From: an uncultured Faecalibacterium sp.
GTDB lineage: Bacteria; Bacillota; Clostridia; Oscillospirales; Ruminococcaceae
Direction: 5' to 3'
DNA: 64,000 bases
Assembly (NCBI GenBank): GCA_934525845.1
Contig: CAKSZS010000008.1
Location: forward strand, 1 to 64,000
Made by a program: the position numbers and the translations under genes. Below are positions 23,800-32,012 of this stretch, piece by piece. Every line of letters begins with the position of its first letter. Within the stretch, counting starts at the first letter, position 1. The notes under the pieces were generated by a model. That model was not told the DNA's origin. It was given only the letters and a program-made list of their open reading frames with translations, and ran no database searches.

Positions 23800-24591
23800 A
23801 TGGAAAAACAATGGACCGAGCAGGATCTGCACAGTTTTGTGCAGACTGCACAGGCGGTGTTTGACAGCGTCAGCCTGACCGAAGAACAGCCGGAACCCGG
23901 CTGGCAGGACGAAAGCCTGCAGGTGGACTATGAGCTGCGCGGCGGACGGGTGGACTGCGTGCTGCACCGTATCGTGGAAGCGGACGGCAAGCGCTGGAAG
24001 CTGCAGATGTCGGCACCGCTGGCAGGCAATGTCCTGCCCGAAGAGCGCATGACGCCCCGGGAACGGGAGCTGTGCCGCGACGATATGAGCCACGATTTTC
24101 TGACCGGTGTGTACAACCGCCAGTATCTGGAGCGAGTGTTCGGCGCAAAGCTGGAGCAGTGGGCCCGGCAGGGCCGCAGCGCCGCTGTGGCCCTGGTGGC
24201 TCTGGACAAGGGCCCTCAGCTCTGCGATACTTACGGCCAGCCGGTGATGGACCAGCTCCATTGCTTTGTGGGCAACCAGTGGAAAAAGCACTACGACACC
24301 CCCCTGCACCAGGTGGTGTGCCGTCTGACCGGCAGCGTTTTTGTGGTGGGCAGCGTGGACACCACCGGCCCGCAGCTGGCGGCCCGGATGCAGGAGCTGT
24401 ACGAGCAGATGCCGCACGAGTGCATCACCACCACCGGCATGATGCACCGGGTGCAGTTCACCATGAGCGGCGCGGCCGCCGGGCTGGACGAGGTGGAGGC
24501 CAAGAACTGGCCCGCCCTCTACGAGCTGTGCGATGCCCGCCTGCGCAAGGTGCAGGCTTCCGGCGGCGACCGGATCGGCTGTGCCGAATAA
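23800..24591 (+). CDS. degenerate GGDEF-domain protein
   Basis: A 263-residue protein. After about 85 residues of unassigned sequence comes a DFLTGVYNRQYLE segment, the usual start of a GGDEF domain. At the position of the active-site loop it reads RLTGSVFVVGS instead of RxGGDEF, so diguanylate cyclase activity is unlikely. It may be a c-di-GMP or nucleotide sensor, or a decaying gene. The start at 23800 (MEKQW) is preferred to earlier in-frame ATGs because a GGGGAAA stretch precedes it. It ends shortly before the hairpin at 24605. Confidence 0.7.
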   Translation: MEKQWTEQDLHSFVQTAQAVFDSVSLTEEQPEPGWQDESLQVDYELRGGRVDCVLHRIVEADGKRWKLQMSAPLAGNVLPEERMTPRERELCRDDMSHDFLTGVYNRQYLERVFGAKLEQWARQGRSAAVALVALDKGPQLCDTYGQPVMDQLHCFVGNQWKKHYDTPLHQVVCRLTGSVFVVGSVDTTGPQLAARMQELYEQMPHECITTTGMMHRVQFTMSGAAAGLDEVEAKNWPALYELCDARLRKVQASGGDRIGCAE

Positions 24592-24604
24592 CGATCATGT
24601 ATAG

Positions 24605-24650
24605 AAAAGCCCCTTTTGGCGCACACTGGCTGCCAAAGGGGGCTTTTTGT
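24605..24650 (+). terminator. terminator whose 3' arm holds the next gene's ribosome-binding site
   Basis: A 16-bp stem with one G-T pair (24605-24620 with 24632-24647), an 11-base loop, then a T run that ends at the start codon at 24651. The AAAGGGGG that would serve as the Shine-Dalgarno sequence is in the 3' arm, so the hairpin would both end upstream transcripts and hide the site. Confidence 0.8.
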
Positions 24651-25091
24651 ATGGAAAACCAGAAAAACGACAACCTCAATCTCCTGGAAGCCGTGGTGCA
24701 GAACACCGAAATGGGCAAGAACACGCTGGAACAGATCGTGCCTATGACCGACGACACCCAGTTCAAGGCGGAGCTGCTGCGCCAGCGCAACCTCTACCAC
24801 CAGCTCAATCAGGAGGCCCACACCGCCATGGAAGCCTGCGGCGGCACCGCCCAGGGCCAGAGCGCCATGGCAAAATTCAACACGAAGATGGGCATCAGCA
24901 TGAAGACCCTGACCGACAAGTCCACCCGCAACCTGGCCGAGATGCTGACCCAGGGCAGCGGCATGGGAGTGGTGGACTGCGTGAAGGCACAGAAGGACTA
25001 CCCCAATGCCGCACCCGGCACCAAGCGCCTTGCCCAGCGGTTGATGGAATTTGAAGAGGACAACCGCGTCCGGCTGGAACAGTTTTTGTAA
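24651..25091 (+). CDS. small helical protein of unknown function
   Basis: A 146-residue hydrophilic protein, probably all alpha-helical, with a Met-rich stretch (MAKFNTKMGISMKTLTDKS). The overall pattern resembles ferritin-like or four-helix-bundle stress proteins such as DUF2383, but no metal-ligand EXXH pair is evident. I do not recognise it. The ATG at 24651 directly follows a terminator hairpin that contains its ribosome-binding site. It may depend on read-through from the gene at 23800 or be made only when the hairpin opens. Confidence 0.7.
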   Translation: MENQKNDNLNLLEAVVQNTEMGKNTLEQIVPMTDDTQFKAELLRQRNLYHQLNQEAHTAMEACGGTAQGQSAMAKFNTKMGISMKTLTDKSTRNLAEMLTQGSGMGVVDCVKAQKDYPNAAPGTKRLAQRLMEFEEDNRVRLEQFL

Positions 25092-25112
25092 GAAACGTTA
25101 CCTGGCTGTGGG

Positions 25113-25336
25113 CCGGGAGTTTCTCCGAGGACCGTCCGCTGGGGTGGGACCCTGTTGCCCGTCAGGGCAATAGGGCGGGCGATGGAATGGCCTGCAACAG
25201 CAACGACTGCTGCCAGTGGCAGAAACAGGGAGTTGCTGTTGGGGCAGTGGCCAGCAGGGTGCAAGGCTCGTTCAAGAGCCGACGCAGCCGCTGGGTGCCA
25301 CAACCCGTTTTTCGTGTCCGAGGAGAAAGCTACCGG
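25113..25336 (-). repeat. family A repeat, long form (copy A3)
   Basis: Same blocks as copy A1 on the opposite strand: TTTCTCCGAGGACCGTCC at the left, CAACAGGG complement, the CCAGTGGCAG block, and CGTGTCCGAGGAGAAAGC at the right. The outer arms (CCGGGAG versus CTACCGG) are the least perfect of the five copies. Confidence 0.8.
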
Positions 25337-25373
25337 GACGCGGCCAACATTGGGCGTGTCACGTCAGCAACAC

Positions 25374-25412
25374 AAAACCCCGGCAGGGCCTGTTGAGCCT
25401 GCCGGGGTTTTC
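25374..25412. terminator. bidirectional terminator before mtnN
   Basis: Perfect 14-bp stem AAAACCCCGGCAGG (25374-25387) with CCTGCCGGGGTTTT (25398-25411). Confidence 0.85.
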
Positions 25413-25430
25413 ATCTGGAAAAGCTGAAAA

Positions 25431-26114
25431 TCAGAGTGCTTCCACCATGGCGGCCACGATCTTGGTGGCGGTGGCCACATACTCTGCGATGCTGAATTTC
25501 TTCACCACCAGCACTTCATGGCCGTCCTCGTCGGCGTTGTCGCTCATGGCGCGCAGGATGACGCAGGGCACGCCGTTCTTGGCGGCGATCTGGCTCACAG
25601 CCGCGCCCTCCATCTCCACGCAGTCCGGGGCACACTTGGCCTCGATGGCGGCCTTGGTGGCGCTGTCGCCCACGAACAGGTCGCCGGTGGCGATCTTGCC
25701 CACCAGGGCCTTGACCCCGGCGTCCGCGCAGGCCTTTTCGGCGGCGGCGATCAGCTCCGGGTCACCGGTGTATTCCTTCAGGAACGGCGGGTTCTGGCAG
25801 ATCATGTCCAGCTGTGCGTCATGGTACAGCACGGTCTTGCCGATGACCACATCACCGATGCCGATCTTGCTGGTCATGTTGCCGGCGATGCCGGAGAAGA
25901 TGATCTTCTCGGCTCCGAACTTGGTGATGAGCACCTGAGTGGTGGCGGCGGCATTGGCCTTGCCCATGCCGGCACAGCACACCACCACCTGCTTGCCTGC
26001 CAGGGTGCCCTTGTGGTATTCCACGCCGCCGTAGGGTTCTACGGTGACGTTTTCCAGCTTGGCACACAGCTGATCGACTTCATCGGGCATTGCGCCCATA
26101 ATACCAAAAATCAT
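25431..26114 (-). CDS. mtnN: 5'-methylthioadenosine/S-adenosylhomocysteine nucleosidase
   Basis: It cleaves adenine from MTA and SAH in methionine recycling and quorum-signal precursor formation. The 227-residue protein has the N-terminal IGIMGAMPDE pattern with the catalytic Glu near residue 12, FSGIAG, the VEMEGAAV nucleoside-binding segment, and the catalytic Asp in RAMSDNAD. Its length is typical. It follows ychF with a 10-base gap and so is in the same operon. Confidence 0.94.
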   Translation of the reverse strand: MIFGIMGAMPDEVDQLCAKLENVTVEPYGGVEYHKGTLAGKQVVVCCAGMGKANAAATTQVLITKFGAEKIIFSGIAGNMTSKIGIGDVVIGKTVLYHDAQLDMICQNPPFLKEYTGDPELIAAAEKACADAGVKALVGKIATGDLFVGDSATKAAIEAKCAPDCVEMEGAAVSQIAAKNGVPCVILRAMSDNADEDGHEVLVVKKFSIAEYVATATKIVAAMVEAL

Positions 26115-26124
26115 AGAACTCTCC

Positions 26125-27258
26125 TTACACGTTGAACAGGAACTCGATGACGTCGCCGTCGTTCACGACGTACTCCTTGCCTTCGGTGCGCTGCAGGCCC
26201 TTGGCCTTGACGGCGGCATAATCGAAGTTGTTGGCTTCCAGGTCGTTGTAGCCGATGACGCTGGCGCGGATGAAGCCGCGCTCGAAGTCGCTGTGGATCT
26301 TGCCGGCGGCCTGCGGGGCCTTGGTACCCTTGCGGATGGTCCAGGCACGGCACTCCTTCTTGCCGTCGGTCAGGAAGGAGATCAGGCCCAGCAGATCGTA
26401 GCTGGCGGTGATGAGGTTGTCCAGGCCGCTGGCCTCGATGCCCATTTCGGCCAGGAAGGCTTTCTTCTCCTCGGGAGAGTAGTCGGCGATGTCTTCTTCG
26501 GTCTTGGCGCAGATGGGAATGTAGCGGGCACCCTCTTCCTTGGCGCGGGCGGCCACCAGCGGAACGTACTTGTTGTTCTCGATGCCGTCCATCAGGTCGT
26601 CTTCGCCCACGTTGCAGGCGTACAGCACCGGCTTGGTGCTCAGCAGACCCATCTCGTGCAGAACGGCCTGCTGCTCGGCGTCGCCCTCGTCAAAGTCGAA
26701 GCTGCGGGCGGGCTTGCCGGCGCTCAGGTGGTCCGCCAGCTTCTGCAGCCAGGCAGCCTCGGCGGCAGCGCCCTTGTTGTTGCCGCTCTTGGCGGCTTTG
26801 GCCATGCGGCCTGCGCGGTTCTGCACCACTTCCAGGTCGGACAGGATCAGCTCATAGTCGATGGCGTCGATGTCGGCGATGGGGTCCACGGCTTCTGCCT
26901 TGGTCACATCCTCCACCACATGGATGATGTTGTCATCGTCAAAGCAGCGCACGACGTGCACGATGGCGTCGCACTCGCGGATGTGGCCCAGGAACTTGTT
27001 GCCCAGACCGGCACCCTGGCTGGCACCCTTCACCAGACCGGCGATGTCCACGAACTCCACGATGGCCGGGGTCTTTTTGTTGGTCTGCCACACCTCGGCC
27101 AGCTTGTCCAGACGCTTGTCCGGCACGGCCACGATGCCGCTGTTCGGCTCGATGGTGCAGAAGGGATAATTGGCCGCCTCCGCGTTCTTGGTGGAGGTGA
27201 TGGCATTGAACAGGGTGGACTTGCCGACGTTCGGCAGGCCGACGATACCTAACTTCAT
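26125..27258 (-). CDS. ychF: ribosome-associated Obg-like ATPase YchF
   Basis: A 377-residue YchF. It has the P-loop GLPNVGKSTLFN (residues 7-18), the G3-type DIAGLVKGAS, and in the G4 position NVGE instead of NKxD, which gives the family its ATP preference. A coiled-coil insert and a C-terminal TGS domain (AWTIRKGTKAPQAAGKIHSDFERGFIRA) follow. Start at 27258; the upstream extension to 27291 is rejected because AAGGAG precedes 27258. Confidence 0.96.
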   Translation of the reverse strand: MKLGIVGLPNVGKSTLFNAITSTKNAEAANYPFCTIEPNSGIVAVPDKRLDKLAEVWQTNKKTPAIVEFVDIAGLVKGASQGAGLGNKFLGHIRECDAIVHVVRCFDDDNIIHVVEDVTKAEAVDPIADIDAIDYELILSDLEVVQNRAGRMAKAAKSGNNKGAAAEAAWLQKLADHLSAGKPARSFDFDEGDAEQQAVLHEMGLLSTKPVLYACNVGEDDLMDGIENNKYVPLVAARAKEEGARYIPICAKTEEDIADYSPEEKKAFLAEMGIEASGLDNLITASYDLLGLISFLTDGKKECRAWTIRKGTKAPQAAGKIHSDFERGFIRASVIGYNDLEANNFDYAAVKAKGLQRTEGKEYVVNDGDVIEFLFNV

Positions 27259-27306
27259 ATAAAATACGCTCCTTACACGTTTTTTGGGCATAACAATACA
27301 TCTATC

Positions 27307-27335
27307 ATTATACGCAAAGCAGCAGGAGAGTGCAA
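27307..27335 (-). promoter_or_regulatory. ychF-mtnN promoter
   Basis: On the minus strand: TTGCAC (27335-27330), 17-base spacer, TATAAT (27312-27307). Confidence 0.7.
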
Positions 27336-27440
27336 GGCCTGCGGCAAAACAATCCGCGGCCGGTCAGCAGGACCGGGGCGGGGCTGCACGGCAGAGTCCC
27401 GCGGGTACAATGGAAACGATGCGAACGGAACGAAGAAGCG

Positions 27441-27476
27441 GGCAGACCCGGAAAAACGGGTCTGCCTGTATTTTTT
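27441..27476 (+). terminator. orphan terminator between ychF and the two-component operon
   Basis: Perfect 10-bp stem GGCAGACCCG (27441-27450) with CGGGTCTGCC (27457-27466) and a T6 run at 27471-27476. No gene precedes it on this strand. It may insulate the response regulator from antisense or stray transcription, or end an unseen short RNA. Confidence 0.75.
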
Positions 27477-27534
27477 ATGGCGGAGAATCCCAAAAATCAT
27501 ACAAAACCTTCTTTATTTTGTCATAACTCTCCCG

Positions 27535-27540
27535 TATAAT
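27535..27540 (+). promoter_or_regulatory. -10 box of the two-component operon
   Basis: TATAAT at 27535-27540, 64 bases before the start codon. TTGTCA at 27518-27523 is too close (11 bases) to act as a normal -35, so activator dependence is possible. Confidence 0.5.
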
Positions 27541-27603
27541 AAGAGATGGAACACTTTGTCAATCTGCCCGGAAAACGGGCATTCAATAGATGGAGGAATC
27601 ACG

Positions 27604-28305
27604 ATGGCAAACGAAAAGATCCTTGTTGTGGATGACGACACCAACATCTGCGAGCTTCTGCGGCTGTACCTGACCAAGGAAGGCTATCAGGTCACCACTG
27701 CCAACGACGGCGAAGAGGGCCTGGAAAAATTCAACCAGATCAAGCCGGACATGGTGCTGCTGGACGTCATGATGCCCGGGATGGACGGCCTGGAGGTCTG
27801 CCGCCGCATCCGTGCGGCCGGCAACACCCCCGTGATGATGCTGACCGCCAAGGGCGAGACCTTTGATAAGGTGCTGGGCCTGGAGCTGGGCGCAGACGAT
27901 TACATGGTCAAGCCGTTTGACACCAAAGAAGTCATTGCGCGCATCAAGGCTGTGCTGCGCCGCTGCACGGTGACCGCCGCCGCCAAGACCGAGAGCAAAG
28001 AGGGCGTCATCGAGTTCGACAACCTGAGCCTGGACATGAACAGCTACGAGCTGAAGGTCAAGGGCAAGGTGGTGGAGGCTCCCCCCAAGGAGCTGGAGCT
28101 GCTCAACTGCCTGGCGTCCCATCCCAACCGCGTCTACACCCGTGACCAGCTGCTGGACGAGGTGTGGGGCTTTGACTATTACGGCGACAGCCGCACCATC
28201 GATGTGCACGTCAAGCGTCTGCGCGAGAAGCTGGCCGGTGCGTCCGACAAGTGGGAACTGAAGACCGTCTGGAGCGTGGGCTACAAGTTTGAGGTGCATC
28301 AGTAA
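27604..28305 (+). CDS. OmpR-family response regulator
   Basis: A 233-residue regulator. The receiver domain has acidic residues D10-D12, the phosphoacceptor D54 (VLLDVMMPG), Thr in LTAKG and Lys in VKPFD. A C-terminal winged helix follows, with the recognition region TRDQLLDEVWGFDYYGDSRTIDVHVKRLR. ATG at 27604 with GGAGGA upstream. Its stop overlaps the kinase start (TAATG), so the two are translated together. The target genes are not evident; the nearest downstream genes are rpe and the Rnf-like set. Confidence 0.93.
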   Translation: MANEKILVVDDDTNICELLRLYLTKEGYQVTTANDGEEGLEKFNQIKPDMVLLDVMMPGMDGLEVCRRIRAAGNTPVMMLTAKGETFDKVLGLELGADDYMVKPFDTKEVIARIKAVLRRCTVTAAAKTESKEGVIEFDNLSLDMNSYELKVKGKVVEAPPKELELLNCLASHPNRVYTRDQLLDEVWGFDYYGDSRTIDVHVKRLREKLAGASDKWELKTVWSVGYKFEVHQ

Positions 28306-29822
28306 TGCGCAAAAGTATTTCGGTCGCGTTCTTCTCGCTGGTGTCTACCCTGATGGTGCTGGGCATCGTGCTGATGGGCTTTTCGGAGTGGGTGCTGTTC
28401 AGCAATTACTTCGCCAGCGACCGGTACGAGACGCTGGATCAGGTGGTGGGCGTCACCCAGCGGGCAGCACAGTATCTGGTGCAGGAGGCCGAACTGCCGG
28501 AGGGCGACGAACTGGACACCCTCAGCACCAAGCTGGAGATCATCGGCGAGAGCGCAGAAGCCTATCTGTTCTTCACGGACAATGACGGCAGCATCCTCAT
28601 TGCGTCCAACCCGGAAATGCTCCACGGGGATACCGTGGACGAAGCGGTGCTGACTAAGGCCGATTCTGTGGATAAAAACTATCACCTGTTCAGCACGCTG
28701 GACGGCGTTCTGGCCGAGAAAAGCTACATTTCGGTCAGCGAGATGCGCTCCGAGCGGGGCGGACACAGCGGCTATCTGTTCCTGTGCTCTTCCGGGGAGC
28801 AGCTGGCGGAATTCAAACAGCAGTTCTGGTCCAACTTCCTGCTGTCGGCCTGCGTGATGCTGCTGTGCGCCAGCGTGCTGACCAAGCTGTTGATGCGCCG
28901 CCTGACCGACCCGCTGCAGAAGGTGACGGATGCAGCCCAGCGCTTCGGCGGCGGGGACCTGTCCGTCCGTGTCGAGGGCGTGGAGGGCGAAGGCGAAGTG
29001 GCCGATCTGGCCCGCACCTTCAACCGGATGGCGGAGAACATCCAGTCCAACGACAACTCCCGGGGCCAGTTCATGGGCAACATCGCCCACGAACTGCGCA
29101 CCCCCATGACCACCATCAAGGGCTTTGTGGACGGCATCCTGGATGGCACCATCCCGCCGGACCTGCAGAACCACTACCTGCAGCTGGTGAGCGAGGAGAC
29201 CGGCCGGCTGGCCCGGCTGATCCAGAATATGCTGGATCTGTCCAAGCTGGAGAGCGGCGAGTATCAGGTCAACGCCCGGATGTTCAACATCTGGGAGACC
29301 GTCACCGGTGTGGCGCTCTCCGCCGAGCAGCGCATCAACGACGGCATGATCGAGATCGAGGGCCTGACCATGGACGAGAAGGTCCTGGTCTACGCGGACC
29401 CGGATCTGATCCATCAGGTGGTGTACAATCTGCTGGACAATGCCATCAAGTTCACCCCGGCAGGCGGCACCATCCGCTTCAGCGTGGAGCGGCTCGGCCC
29501 CGAGGTCGAGATCGCCATCTGGAACTCCGGACAGGGCATCAGCCCGGAAGCCCTGCCCTATGTGTTCCAGCGGTTCTACAAGGAAGACCGTTCCCGCGGC
29601 CTGCACGCCCGCGGCGCGGGCCTTGGCCTGAACATCTGCAAGGTGCTGGTCAACCTGTCCGGCGGCCAGATCCGGGTGGAGAGCCAGCAGGGCGAGTGGT
29701 GCCGGTTCGTGTTCACCCTGCCTTCCCAGGCCCCGAATCCCGGCGGCATGAAGCGCCTGCCGGACGAGTCCGGCGGTTCCCCGGCGGTGGAAGACCCCGC
29801 CAGCATGAAGCCGGTCGAATGA
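28305..29822 (+). CDS. sensor histidine kinase
   Basis: A 505-residue membrane kinase. The N-terminal helix (about 8-30) and a second helix (about 180-200) bracket a 150-residue extracytoplasmic sensor. HAMP, HisKA with the phosphorylated His262 in IAHELRTPM, and HATPase_c follow (N box YNLLDNAIKF, G1 box IWNSGQGI, G2 box GAGLGLN). A short Pro/Ser-rich tail ends the protein. It forms a one-nucleotide-overlap operon with the regulator at 27604. Signal unknown. Confidence 0.93.
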   Translation: MRKSISVAFFSLVSTLMVLGIVLMGFSEWVLFSNYFASDRYETLDQVVGVTQRAAQYLVQEAELPEGDELDTLSTKLEIIGESAEAYLFFTDNDGSILIASNPEMLHGDTVDEAVLTKADSVDKNYHLFSTLDGVLAEKSYISVSEMRSERGGHSGYLFLCSSGEQLAEFKQQFWSNFLLSACVMLLCASVLTKLLMRRLTDPLQKVTDAAQRFGGGDLSVRVEGVEGEGEVADLARTFNRMAENIQSNDNSRGQFMGNIAHELRTPMTTIKGFVDGILDGTIPPDLQNHYLQLVSEETGRLARLIQNMLDLSKLESGEYQVNARMFNIWETVTGVALSAEQRINDGMIEIEGLTMDEKVLVYADPDLIHQVVYNLLDNAIKFTPAGGTIRFSVERLGPEVEIAIWNSGQGISPEALPYVFQRFYKEDRSRGLHARGAGLGLNICKVLVNLSGGQIRVESQQGEWCRFVFTLPSQAPNPGGMKRLPDESGGSPAVEDPASMKPVE

Positions 29823-29828
29823 CCACAC

Positions 29829-29868
29829 AGCCAGACTGCCCCGCATCGGTGGGCGGTCTGGCTTTTTG
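29829..29868 (+). terminator. terminator of the two-component operon
   Basis: 13-bp stem AGCCAGACTGCCC (29829-29841) with GGGCGGTCTGGCT (29851-29863) and a T run. Confidence 0.85.
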
Positions 29869-29885
29869 CGTTGCAGGAGAAGGGT

Positions 29886-30120
29886 CTGCAAGCCGGGAGC
29901 TTTCTCTTCGGACACGAAAACGGGTTGCGGCACCCAGCGTCTGCTTCGGCCCTTGGGCGGGCCTTGCATCCTGCTGGCCGCTGCCCCAACAGCTTCTCCC
30001 TGTTTCCGCCACTGGCGGCGGTCGTCGCTGTTGCAGGCCATTCCATCGCCCGCCCTATTGCCTGACGGCAACAGGGTCCCACCCCAACGGACGGTCCTCA
30101 GAGAAACTCCCGGCCCGCAG
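29886..30120 (+). repeat. family A repeat, long form (copy A4)
   Basis: GCCGGGAG (29892-29899) pairs with CTCCCGGC (30107-30114), and outside two mismatches CTGC pairs with GCAG. Shared blocks are as in copy A1 (TCGGACACGAA, CCGCCACTGGCGGCGG, CAACAGGGTCCCACCCC). Placed after the kinase terminator. Confidence 0.85.
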
Positions 30121-30200
30121 ACCGGACAGATGCAGCTTGCCGACCAAAATGGACATTTCACTCCATTTACGTCATTTCGGTGAAAAAGACGGCGGCGGGT

Positions 30201-30229
30201 TTGATTTTTTACGCATTTTCATGTAAACT
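30201..30229 (+). promoter_or_regulatory. promoter of the rpe-Rnf-like operon
   Basis: TTGATT at 30201-30206, 17-base spacer, TAAACT at 30224-30229; leader about 95 nt. Confidence 0.65.
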
Positions 30230-30331
30230 AAAAGTATCCATGCCTTTGTGTTTTTGCGGGGCAGAGAACTGCAGAATACAGGAACGCAGGGTAGAAAAAC
30301 TTTTGTATATAACGGAGCGTAACGATAAACA

Positions 30332-30982
30332 ATGACGATTATAAGTCCTTCGATCCTCTCGGCCGATTTTGGCAAATTGGGCGCAGACTGCCGCATGGTG
30401 CTGGATGCCGGTGCGCAGATGCTGCATTATGACGTGATGGACGGCCACTTTGTGCCCAACATCAGCTTTGGCGTGCCGGTGCTCAAGAGCCTGCACAAGA
30501 ACCTGCCGGATGCTTTTTATGATGTGCATCTGATGATCAGCCATCCGCTGCAGTATGCGGAACCCTTCATCAAGGCAGGCGCCACCCTGTACAATTTCCA
30601 TCTGGAATGCGAAGACGACATCCAGCAGACCCTTGACGCCGTGAAGGCGCTGGGCTGCAAGGTGGGGTTGACCATCAAGCCCGGCACCCAGCCGGAAGCG
30701 CTGCTGCCCTACCTGGACCAGCTGGATCTGGTGCTGGTGATGAGCGTGGAGCCGGGCTTCGGCGGGCAGAAGTTCATGCCCTCGGCGCTGGACAAACTGC
30801 GCTGGCTCAAGGCTGAGCGGGAAGCCCGCGGCCTGCACTTCCTGCTGGAAGTGGACGGCGGCGTGGACCGCACCACGGCCCCCCTGTGCGTGGAAGCCGG
30901 TGCGGACGTTCTGGTGGCGGGCAGCGCCGTGTTCGGTGCCGCCGACCCGGCCGCGGCTGTGCAGCAGCTGGCCGCGCTGTGA
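30332..30982 (+). CDS. rpe: ribulose-phosphate 3-epimerase
   Basis: It interconverts ribulose 5-phosphate and xylulose 5-phosphate in the pentose phosphate pathway. The 216-residue TIM barrel has SPSILSADF, the catalytic Asp in HYDVMDGHFVPN, the metal-site HLMI, MSVEPGFGGQKF, and the final catalytic Asp in EVDGGV. Ten bases separate it from the RnfD-like gene, so it is the first gene of that operon, an unusual pairing. Confidence 0.96.
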   Translation: MTIISPSILSADFGKLGADCRMVLDAGAQMLHYDVMDGHFVPNISFGVPVLKSLHKNLPDAFYDVHLMISHPLQYAEPFIKAGATLYNFHLECEDDIQQTLDAVKALGCKVGLTIKPGTQPEALLPYLDQLDLVLVMSVEPGFGGQKFMPSALDKLRWLKAEREARGLHFLLEVDGGVDRTTAPLCVEAGADVLVAGSAVFGAADPAAAVQQLAAL

Positions 30983-30992
30983 GGGCACGCCC

Positions 30993-32012
30993 ATGGATGA
31001 AGCATTGATCCGGGAGCGGGAACAGCAGCTGCAGAAGACCGGAAACTATTACAAACACATCTGCTGGCTGGCCGTGCCGCTGCTGTGCATGGCCTGCTAC
31101 CTTTACGGGCCGCGTCCGCTGCTGCTGTGCGGCATCGCGGCGCTCACCGGCAACCTGTGCGACCGTCTGGTGTCGCTGCTGCGGCACCGCGTGTACCAGA
31201 CCGGCGACTGGTCCAACGAGAGCTTCGGCCTGGTCATCGCCCTGCTGATGCCTGCCACGGTGGACATTTATGTTCTGGTGGCGGCGGTGCTGGCGGGCGT
31301 GCTCATCGGCAAGGAGATCTTCGGCGGATACGGCAGCTACCCCTTCAACCCGGCGGCGGTGGGCTATGCCGTGGCGGCGGTGTCCTGGCCGGATCAGGTG
31401 TTCCGCTATCCTCAGCCCTACACCGCCATCCCCCTGTGGGATGCCTCCGGCGTGCCGGTGTCCAGCGCGGTGGAAGACACCCTGCGCAGCGGCGGTATGC
31501 TGAACATCGGTTCGCTGGCCCTGGGGCTGGGCGAGTATGCCGCCCCCATGGGCACCGGTGCGGTGCTCATCGTTCTGGCCTGCGGGCTGTTCCTGTGGGC
31601 GCAGAAGGATGCCCATATGTCCGCCTCGGTGAGTTTTGTCTTTACCTGCGCGCTCATCGCATTCTTCTTCCCCCGGCAGGCGGGCCTGATGGACAGCGCA
31701 GTGCTGTCCAACACCCTGCCGCGCCTGCAGTGCGTGCGGGACGAGCTGCTGAGCGGCGCCATGCTGTTCAGCGCGGTGTTCCTGCTCAATGAACCCTATA
31801 CCTGCGCCCATCACCGGGTGGGCCGCATCCTGTACGGTGTGCTGGTGGGAATCGTGAGCATGGGCTTCCGGTACTATGGTGTGTATGAGACCGGCGTCTG
31901 CTTTGCCATTCTGGTGGTCAACAGCATTTCGGCCTGGATCGACCGCACCGAGGTGCGGCTGTACCGTCTGCTGCATCACCTGCCCATCGGCGGAAAGGAG
32001 GCAGCGGAATGA
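30993..32012 (+). CDS. RnfD/NqrB-like membrane subunit without the FMN-attachment Thr
   Basis: A 339-residue protein with about nine helices and the RnfD/NqrB signature (NESFGLVIALLMPA, GKEIFGGYGSYPFNPAAVGYA). In active RnfD the covalent FMN attaches to the Thr of a D-x-x-S-G-A-T motif. Here the same place (residues 250-260) reads DELLSGAMLFS, with M257 instead of Thr. Start at 30993; the RnfE-like gene overlaps its end by 4 bases. No RnfC, RnfG or RnfB is nearby. The family call is good; a redox function is doubtful. Confidence 0.82.
   Translation: MDEALIREREQQLQKTGNYYKHICWLAVPLLCMACYLYGPRPLLLCGIAALTGNLCDRLVSLLRHRVYQTGDWSNESFGLVIALLMPATVDIYVLVAAVLAGVLIGKEIFGGYGSYPFNPAAVGYAVAAVSWPDQVFRYPQPYTAIPLWDASGVPVSSAVEDTLRSGGMLNIGSLALGLGEYAAPMGTGAVLIVLACGLFLWAQKDAHMSASVSFVFTCALIAFFFPRQAGLMDSAVLSNTLPRLQCVRDELLSGAMLFSAVFLLNEPYTCAHHRVGRILYGVLVGIVSMGFRYYGVYETGVCFAILVVNSISAWIDRTEVRLYRLLHHLPIGGKEAAE

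Noticed and set aside
27330..27539. 69-80 codon frames in the gap between ychF and the response regulator
   Set aside because: They cross a perfect terminator hairpin at 27441-27476 and lack ribosome-binding sites; treated as non-coding.
28299..30161. 620-codon minus-strand frame opposite the histidine kinase
   Set aside because: Shadow frame that runs through a terminator and a family A repeat; no ribosome-binding site and no domain pattern.
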